DNA of 13,595 bases from Hyphomicrobiales bacterium. GTDB lineage: Bacteria; Pseudomonadota; Alphaproteobacteria; Rhizobiales; JAUVMS01. Made by a program: the position numbers and the translations under genes. Shown here in pieces: positions 8,033 to 13,595 of the stretch. The DNA lies in the NCBI GenBank assembly GCA_030600135.1, contig JAUVMS010000031.1, forward strand, positions 1 through 13,595. The letters are read 5' to 3'. Within the stretch, counting starts at the first letter, position 1; every line of letters begins with the position of its first letter. The notes under the pieces were generated by a model. It did no database searches and was not told the DNA's origin. It saw only the letters and a program-made list of their open reading frames with translations.

Positions 8033-8695
8033 ATGGGGTTTTGGCCGATGGGATCCGATCAATCCTCGCGCTGCGAAGAAGTCGTCAAGTACGAGGACAA
8101 GGAGGCTCGGCTCGACCAGTTCCTAGGGTTCTACCTGGATCGACTGTTCGCGGACTGGGACGACCGTCCCGAGCAACATCACATCACCATTGTTGCGCGC
8201 TCACCAGCCTCGCCTGTTGCGCGGGCCATCATCGTCAACGCAGATGACATTCGCGGTGGTGGTATTCAGGTTCGAGCACTCTTTAGCGATCTTGAACCGA
8301 GCGATGCGCTGAGCGAATGGTTCGATTTGGCGCTTGCCTGTCGCGATTGCGACGATGCCTCGCCGATCGACATCCGCTACACCGCGAACCCGGCCCTAAT
8401 CGACGCTCATGAGCAAATGGTGCTCGGCAGCGAAATGAGTTGGTGCGGTGACGCCATGCGGCGCGATCCCAGCCGACGCGACACAATCGAAATCTTCGAT
8501 CCCTGCTGTCCGGCGACCGCGGGGCAAAATACACGAAGCTTCGAGGCGCTCTGGACTAGAAGCCAGCAAATCAAGATCGATCGCAAGCGAAGCAAGCAGG
8601 AGGCTGCAAAACATGCCTCCAACGATCAAGCCGATTTGAACGCCACGCCATCCGGGCCTTCCCTGCAGGGGGCGACGGCGTCGACGCGGCACTAG
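8033..8695 (+). CDS. Unrecognised small cytoplasmic protein, possibly a degenerate PLD-like fold
   Basis: The 220-residue protein has no signal peptide or membrane segment. A TGA codon immediately precedes the ATG at 8033, so the start is there or at the in-frame ATG at 8048; neither has a clear ribosome binding site. The sequence alternates predicted strands and helices: HHITIVARSP, a hydrophobic strand ARAIIVN, then GGIQVRALFSD and IDIRYTAN. Next comes HEQMVLGSEMSWCGD, beginning at H126, and later SFEALWTRS. This order loosely recalls a phospholipase D-superfamily half (strand, HxK, GS, then a FxxLW helix). However, the HKD lysine is Gln and the aspartate is Ser, so phosphodiesterase activity is not expected if the resemblance is real. 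The tail from about residue 180 is basic and then polar, likely disordered. It follows the large membrane protein by 205 bases on the same strand. Coding potential is good; the function is unknown. Confidence 0.72.
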   Translation: MGFWPMGSDQSSRCEEVVKYEDKEARLDQFLGFYLDRLFADWDDRPEQHHITIVARSPASPVARAIIVNADDIRGGGIQVRALFSDLEPSDALSEWFDLALACRDCDDASPIDIRYTANPALIDAHEQMVLGSEMSWCGDAMRRDPSRRDTIEIFDPCCPATAGQNTRSFEALWTRSQQIKIDRKRSKQEAAKHASNDQADLNATPSGPSLQGATASTRH

Positions 8696-8738
8696 CAGCC
8701 TACAACACGCTTTTCTCAACCACCCAGCAAACCACCAT

Positions 8739-8758
8739 CGCCGCCACCCTGGGCGGTG
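8739..8758 (+). repeat. GC-rich hairpin after the 8033-8695 gene
   Basis: CGCCGCC (8739-8745) pairs with GGCGGTG (8752-8758) around ACCCTG, a 7-bp stem with one G-T pair. It lies 44 bases after the upstream stop. No T run follows, so it does not meet the pattern of an intrinsic terminator, but it could pause polymerase or protect the 3' end. Confidence 0.35.
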
Positions 8759-8794
8759 AGAGCTGCTCCATGCCTGCCATCCGCGCCGCTTTTC

Positions 8795-8853
8795 ATAGCC
8801 GCGCAAAAACTGCTATCCTGCGTCATCGTTTAGACACGGAATTATGCGGCTAT
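8795..8853. repeat. 8-bp inverted repeat ATAGCCGC / GCGGCTAT upstream of the macroglobulin gene
   Basis: ATAGCCGC (8795-8802) and GCGGCTAT (8846-8853) are exact reverse complements 43 bases apart. Between them lies TGCTATCCT (8811-8819), which resembles an extended -10 element (TGnTATaaT). The usual -35 position (8791-8796, TTTCAT) is poor. Two inverted half-sites around a possible promoter would suit a looping or dimeric regulator, or a leader stem in the mRNA. This is suggestive only. Confidence 0.3.
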
Positions 8854-8925
8854 CGGGCATATTTCGCTCAATCGAGATGGGCCCGGGAGCCGGTGCGGGC
8901 GTGCCTCACACAGAGCCTAGTCAAG

Positions 8926-8930
8926 AGGAG
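8926..8930 (+). promoter_or_regulatory. Shine-Dalgarno AGGAG deciding the macroglobulin start
   Basis: AGGAG sits 6 bases before the ATG at 8937, ideal spacing. It favours 8937 over the in-frame ATG at 8844, which would add 31 residues, hide the signal peptide inside the protein and has no comparable motif upstream. Confidence 0.75.
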
Positions 8931-8936
8931 CGAGTC

Positions 8937-11900
8937 ATGTCAGCGGTTCTCCGCTCGGTACTGCTTATCATTCTGATTCTGCCATGGGGCTTTTCGCATG
9001 CTGCGGACAAGCCCTTTTTTCATAGCCAAACGGCGCAAGAAGCGGCGCGTTACAAGGCGCAAATTATCCGCAACGCCAAAGCCCAGACGCTCGACAGCGC
9101 CAGCCTTGTCAGGGTTGGCGAGCGTGCCCTAAAGAAAGGTGATGCGCGAAAGGCGGCTGCGGCGTTCAAGGGAGCTGCCGGGCGGTCTGGCGAAAATGGG
9201 CAAACCTGGCTCAAGCTGGCGCGCGCAACGCTGATGATTGCGCCTGCCAACGGACGCGAAAAATACGACATTCGCGCCAATGCGAGCGCGGCCGCCTATC
9301 TGGCATTCAAGCATGCGGCAAACGATAGGACCAAGGCAGAGGCGCTCGCGTTGCTCGGCGAGACGCTCACGATGCGGTCCTACTGGCGACCGGCCATCAA
9401 CGCCTACAAGGCAAGTCTCGACCTGGTCGCGGCGCCTGTGGTGCAGAGGGCCTATGAGGCGCTTCGCGCCGAGCGCGGGTTCCGCATCCTCGACTACAAG
9501 GTTGATTCAGAGGCCCTGTCGCCAAGGCTTTGCGTTCAGTTTTCCGAGCCGCTCGGCAAGGGCAGGATCGATTTTGCTAAATTCATCTCCGTCGACGGCA
9601 AGGACCCGAGCGCGGTCAACGCGGAAGAACAAGCGATATGCGTTGAAGGTCTCAAACATGGCCGGCGCTATCAGGTGACAGTGCGCAGTGGGTTGCCGTC
9701 GAGCGTCGGCGAATCGCTTCTCAAGACCGCGAGGCTTGGGGTCTATGTCCGCGATCGCGCGCCCAGCGTTCGCTTTACGGGGCGAAATTATGTGCTGCCC
9801 AACAAAGGACAGCAGGGCATACCGGTGATCAGCGTCAACACCGAAAAGGTGCTGCTCCAGATTTACCGTGTCGGCGACCGCGGACTTTCCCGCATCGTTA
9901 TCGACGGAGATTTTCAACGCCAGTTCACCGGCTATCAGGCAAACGATCTTGAACAGCGGCTCGGCCAACACGTCTGGAAGGGCGAGTTGGACGTGCGCAG
10001 AGAGCTCAACGCCGATGTGACCACGGCCTTGCCCGTCAGCGAGGTCGTGCCGGACTTGGCGCCTGGCGTCTATGTCATGATCGGGCGTGCCGATGGTGGC
10101 AAGACACAACAGTGGCAAGCCCAGGCGACGCAGTGGTTCATTGTTTCCGATCTCGGGTTGACCGCTCTCTCGGGCGACGACGGCGTGCACGCGTTCGTGC
10201 GCTCGCTTGCCACGGCGGACCCAACCGGGGCGGCAAAAGTCAGGCTCGTTGCGCGCAACAATGAGGTGTTGGCATCAGCGACAACCGATGCGAGTGGCCA
10301 CGCGCGATTTCCTGCGGGATTGGCGAAGGGCGAAGGTGGGATGGAGCCTGCGCTTCTCGTTGCCGAGGGCGCCGACGGCGACTATGCCTTCCTCGATTTG
10401 ACCACCAATGCATTCGATCTGACGGACCGTGGTGTCGCCGGCCGGCAGACACCCGGCCCACTCGATGCATTCATAACCACCGAGCGGGGGATTTATCGCC
10501 CCGGAGCCGACGTGCACATCACCACGCTGGTTCGCAACGACAAAGTCGAAGTGGCGCGGGGATTGCCGATCACACTCATCATGTCACGGCCGGACGGTGT
10601 CGAGCATCGAAGGGTGACGCTCTCCGACCAGGGTCAAGGCGGGCGCACCCACAAACTCGCAATGGCCTCGTCGGCAATGACGGGGACGTGGCGCGTGCGC
10701 GCATATGCCGATCCCAAGGCCGAAGCGATTGGCGAGACGTCGTTCCTACTCGAGGATTTTGTTCCCGAACGCCTCGATCTAACGCTCAATCCGGCAGGCG
10801 AAATGCTCGTGCCGGGCGAGATCGGCGAGATTGGCCTCAAGGGCCGCTACCTTTATGGGCCGCCTGCCGCGAACTTGGCGGTTGAGGGCGAAATCACCGT
10901 GCGACCACGGGTCGAAGGCCTTGCAGCGCACGAGGGCTATCAGTTCGGGCTCGAAGACGAAAAAGTGCATCCAGTCCGGGAGGACTTTGCCGATCTGCCT
11001 TCGACGGATCAAAATGGCGAAGCCAAGATTGCGGTTGCGCTGCCTGGCTTGCCGCGCACGTCGCGCCTTTTGGAAGCGCGGATTATGCTGCGACTGCGCG
11101 AACCTGGCGGCCGCACGATCGAGCGCAATACGACATTGCCAATTGCGGCACGGCGCCCGCTTATCGGAATTCGCCCGCTTTTCAAGGCAGACGAGTTGGG
11201 GCGCGGTGAGACGGCGGCATTCGATGTCATCATGCTTGATGCAGCGGGCCGCCAGGTTGCGGCGAAAAACCTGCGTTGGGAGGTTTTGCGGGTCGAGCGT
11301 CACTATCAATGGTATTCCCGCGGAGGTTATTGGAACTACGAGCCGATTACTTATACCCGCCGTGTTGCCGATGGCCAGTTCGATGCTGTTGCCGACAAGC
11401 CTGGTCGGATCGAGCTACCTGTCGGTTGGGGCCGCTACCGAGTGGAGGTCACGACGGGCGATCCCGCGGGACCCGCGTCGAGCGTCGGTTTCTCGGCCGG
11501 ATGGTATGCGAGCGATGGTGCTGACTCGCCGGAAATCTTGGAGGTGGCACTCGACAAGGAGCGCTACCTGCCGGGCGATACGGCCAACGTCACCATCGAG
11601 CCGGACGGCGCCGGAAAGGCCCTCATCGCCATCGTTGGCAACGGTCTCTTGGCGACACAAGAGGTCAACGTGCCGGCGGATGGCGTCACCGTTCCGTTCA
11701 AGGTAGACGAAAAATGGGGACCTGGTGCCTATGCCACTGCGATGTTCTACCGCCCGATGGACATCAAGGCGAAACGGATGCCGAACCGATCCGTCGGGGT
11801 CAAATGGTTGGCGCTCGATCAATCGCACCGCACGATCGTCCCGAAACTCGAGCTACCGGAAAAAGTCGCATCGGCAACGACGCTCGATGTCCCAATTCGC

Positions 11901-13595
11901 CTCGACGGACTTGAAAAGGGCGAGGAGGCGTACGTCGTCGTCGCGGCTGTCGACATCGGTATCCTCAACTTGACACGCTTCAAGACACCGGCGCCGGATA
12001 AGTGGTTTTATGCCCAGCGCCGGCTCGGGACCGAAATTCGCGACCTCTATGGACGTCTCATCGACGGCATGCGCGCCACGCGGGGCGCGGTTCGTTCTGG
12101 CGGCGATGGTGGAGGCATGACAGCGCAAGGCAGTCCACCGGTCGAGGCGCCACTGTCGCTCTTTTCCGGCATGGTCAAGGCCAGTGCCGACGGCATGGCC
12201 CACGTAACGTTCGACTTGCCCGAATTCAATGGCACGATCCGCCTGATGGCTATGGCATGGAGCGGAAACAAAGTTGGCCATGCGAGCGGCGATGTGATCG
12301 TGCGTGATCCTGTGGCCATGCTGGTGACGGCACCACGTTTCCTCACCATGGGTGATGAAAGCCGCGTGCAGGTCGACCTCCACAACGTCGAAGGTGCGGC
12401 CGGCACCTACCGAGTGACGGTTGTCGCAGACGACGATCGTGAGGGTGGCCGGCTGGTGCTTGATCGAGAGCTGGCGCTTGCGGCCAACGAGCGCAAGTTT
12501 CACGAGGCACCCATTCGCGCAACGCGGGTCGGGCGCACGACCTATCTGGTTCGGGCAACGGGCCCTGATGGCATCGATGTTCAGCGCCGCATTGCGCTCG
12601 ACGTCAAGGCACCGGCGCCGAGCGTGCGACGGCGCACGGTGAAGACGCTGGCGGCCAAGGGCGGCAAGCTGACGGTGTCGGCCGATCTTTTCGGTGACCT
12701 CATCGCGGAGCGCTCAACCGTCACCGTGAGTGCCGGTCCGGCTGCGCAGCTCGATGTGGCGGGCCTCATGGTGTCGCTCGATCGCTATCCTTATGGATGC
12801 GCCGAGCAGACCACGAGCAAGGCCTTGCCGTTGCTCTATCTGAGCAGCCTTTCAAGCCGGCTGGGCCTGGCACCGGAAGCCGATCTCAGAGGGCGTGTCC
12901 AGAAGGCCATCGATCGGGTCCTCGAGCTGCAAGCGTCGTCCGGCGGCTTTGGACTTTGGTCGCCGATCGGTGGAGATATTTGGCTCACCTCCTACGTCAC
13001 CGATTTTCTCACCCGGGCACGCGAGCAGGGATATGACGTGCGCAAGGGCGCCTATGAGCAGGCGCTCGACCGACTGCAAAACTACGTCAATTTCGTCTCC
13101 GACTTCGAGAAGGGCGGCGAGCAGGTGGCCTATGCGCTTTATGTGCTGGCAAGAACCGGTCGCGCGCCGATCGGCGATCTCAGATACTATGTCGATACCA
13201 GGCTCGAACGGTTTTCCACACCGCTCGCCAAGGCACAGCTCGGAGCGGCGCTTGCGATGTATGGCGACAAAGCGCGCGCACGCACGGCCATTGCAGCGGC
13301 GATGAGCATGCTCGCGCCCAATACGCTCAATCTCTCGCGCGGTGACTATGGCAGCCAGCTGCGTGACCGGGCGGCGACCCTGACGTTGGTGGCGGAGACG
13401 GGTGCGGCGCCGGCCTCGGTGCCAAAGCTGACGGAACTGGTGGCGACGGCGCTCAACACCAAATCGAACACCACGACGCAAGAAAACGCTTGGATGTTGC
13501 TCGCGGCGCGTTCGCTCATGGAACGTTCCGATGGTCTGCGGCTCAGTGTCGACGGCGTGTCACAGAAGGGTTCGGTGCTCAAGGGCGTATCCGCC
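8937..13595 (+). CDS. Bacterial alpha-2-macroglobulin, thioester type (3' end cut by the window)
   Basis: A large periplasmic protease trap: in this family proteolysis in a bait region triggers a thioester that covalently captures the attacker. The 1553 codons present are open without interruption, and the C-terminus lies outside the window. Residues 1-22 form a Sec signal peptide (hydrophobic core, then FSHA before ADKPF). There is no lipobox cysteine, so it is probably not a lipoprotein, unlike E. coli YfhM. Residues about 55-165 are helical and tetratricopeptide-like. Macroglobulin-type beta domains follow, with the family motifs RAPSVRFTGRNYVLP, ERGIYRPGADV (G518-G523 core), a KRMPNRSVGVKW stretch and VAAVDIGILNLT (D1006). 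A glycine-rich loop with GGDGGG is at 1055-1060. The thioester motif YPYGCAEQT has C1288 and Q1291 intact and is followed by the helical thioester domain (GFGLWS, WLTSYVTDF). The family is often encoded next to pbpC, which could lie just beyond the window. Confidence 0.95.
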   Translation, partial: MSAVLRSVLLIILILPWGFSHAADKPFFHSQTAQEAARYKAQIIRNAKAQTLDSASLVRVGERALKKGDARKAAAAFKGAAGRSGENGQTWLKLARATLMIAPANGREKYDIRANASAAAYLAFKHAANDRTKAEALALLGETLTMRSYWRPAINAYKASLDLVAAPVVQRAYEALRAERGFRILDYKVDSEALSPRLCVQFSEPLGKGRIDFAKFISVDGKDPSAVNAEEQAICVEGLKHGRRYQVTVRSGLPSSVGESLLKTARLGVYVRDRAPSVRFTGRNYVLPNKGQQGIPVISVNTEKVLLQIYRVGDRGLSRIVIDGDFQRQFTGYQANDLEQRLGQHVWKGELDVRRELNADVTTALPVSEVVPDLAPGVYVMIGRADGGKTQQWQAQATQWFIVSDLGLTALSGDDGVHAFVRSLATADPTGAAKVRLVARNNEVLASATTDASGHARFPAGLAKGEGGMEPALLVAEGADGDYAFLDLTTNAFDLTDRGVAGRQTPGPLDAFITTERGIYRPGADVHITTLVRNDKVEVARGLPITLIMSRPDGVEHRRVTLSDQGQGGRTHKLAMASSAMTGTWRVRAYADPKAEAIGETSFLLEDFVPERLDLTLNPAGEMLVPGEIGEIGLKGRYLYGPPAANLAVEGEITVRPRVEGLAAHEGYQFGLEDEKVHPVREDFADLPSTDQNGEAKIAVALPGLPRTSRLLEARIMLRLREPGGRTIERNTTLPIAARRPLIGIRPLFKADELGRGETAAFDVIMLDAAGRQVAAKNLRWEVLRVERHYQWYSRGGYWNYEPITYTRRVADGQFDAVADKPGRIELPVGWGRYRVEVTTGDPAGPASSVGFSAGWYASDGADSPEILEVALDKERYLPGDTANVTIEPDGAGKALIAIVGNGLLATQEVNVPADGVTVPFKVDEKWGPGAYATAMFYRPMDIKAKRMPNRSVGVKWLALDQSHRTIVPKLELPEKVASATTLDVPIRLDGLEKGEEAYVVVAAVDIGILNLTRFKTPAPDKWFYAQRRLGTEIRDLYGRLIDGMRATRGAVRSGGDGGGMTAQGSPPVEAPLSLFSGMVKASADGMAHVTFDLPEFNGTIRLMAMAWSGNKVGHASGDVIVRDPVAMLVTAPRFLTMGDESRVQVDLHNVEGAAGTYRVTVVADDDREGGRLVLDRELALAANERKFHEAPIRATRVGRTTYLVRATGPDGIDVQRRIALDVKAPAPSVRRRTVKTLAAKGGKLTVSADLFGDLIAERSTVTVSAGPAAQLDVAGLMVSLDRYPYGCAEQTTSKALPLLYLSSLSSRLGLAPEADLRGRVQKAIDRVLELQASSGGFGLWSPIGGDIWLTSYVTDFLTRAREQGYDVRKGAYEQALDRLQNYVNFVSDFEKGGEQVAYALYVLARTGRAPIGDLRYYVDTRLERFSTPLAKAQLGAALAMYGDKARARTAIAAAMSMLAPNTLNLSRGDYGSQLRDRAATLTLVAETGAAPASVPKLTELVATALNTKSNTTTQENAWMLLAARSLMERSDGLRLSVDGVSQKGSVLKGVSA

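Noticed and set aside
5083..8695. A CRISPR-like, toxin-antitoxin or phage-defence reading of the two unknown genes
   Set aside because: No repeat array, nuclease motif, Walker ATPase motif or toxin signature is visible in either protein. The size and topology do not match a toxin-antitoxin pair.

Overview
The window looks like chromosomal DNA from a GC-rich alphaproteobacterium, probably Hyphomicrobiales/Rhizobiales-like. This is inferred from base composition, codon choice and protein style; no rRNA or other phylogenetic marker is present. All supported genes lie on the + strand. No tRNA, rRNA, CRISPR array, insertion sequence or phage gene was seen.

Layout: (1) Positions 1-931 hold no convincing gene. 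The first two thirds are visibly more AT-rich than the rest and carry several short inverted and direct repeats. (2) Positions 932-2206 encode MoeA, the molybdopterin molybdotransferase of molybdenum cofactor synthesis. (3) Positions 2340-4760 encode a divergent class A penicillin-binding protein with a GT51 glycosyltransferase domain and a transpeptidase domain whose SxxK, SxN and KTG motifs are all intact. (4) A gap at 4761-5082 precedes a large unrecognised membrane protein (5083-7827). It has four predicted transmembrane segments, a periplasmic loop of about 270 residues containing exactly two cysteines, and a cytoplasmic half that ends in a long acidic, probably disordered tail. (5) After a 205-base gap with short repeats comes a small unrecognised protein (8033-8695) with a faint resemblance to a decayed phospholipase D-type module. 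(6) A 241-base gap leads to a bacterial alpha-2-macroglobulin (8937 to the window end, 3' truncated) with an intact thioester motif and a signal peptide.

How they may work together: MoeA is a housekeeping enzyme and probably unrelated to the rest. The PBP, the membrane protein and the alpha-2-macroglobulin all point to the cell envelope. Bacterial alpha-2-macroglobulins are thought to trap proteases in the periplasm and are often encoded beside a peptidoglycan synthase (PbpC), which repairs the wall. Here a divergent class A PBP lies upstream, separated from the alpha-2-macroglobulin by two genes of unknown function. Those two genes (5083-8695) are the best candidate in the window for something undescribed. 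That they form one functional unit is inference from order and orientation only: the gaps of 205-322 bases mean a single operon is not demonstrated.
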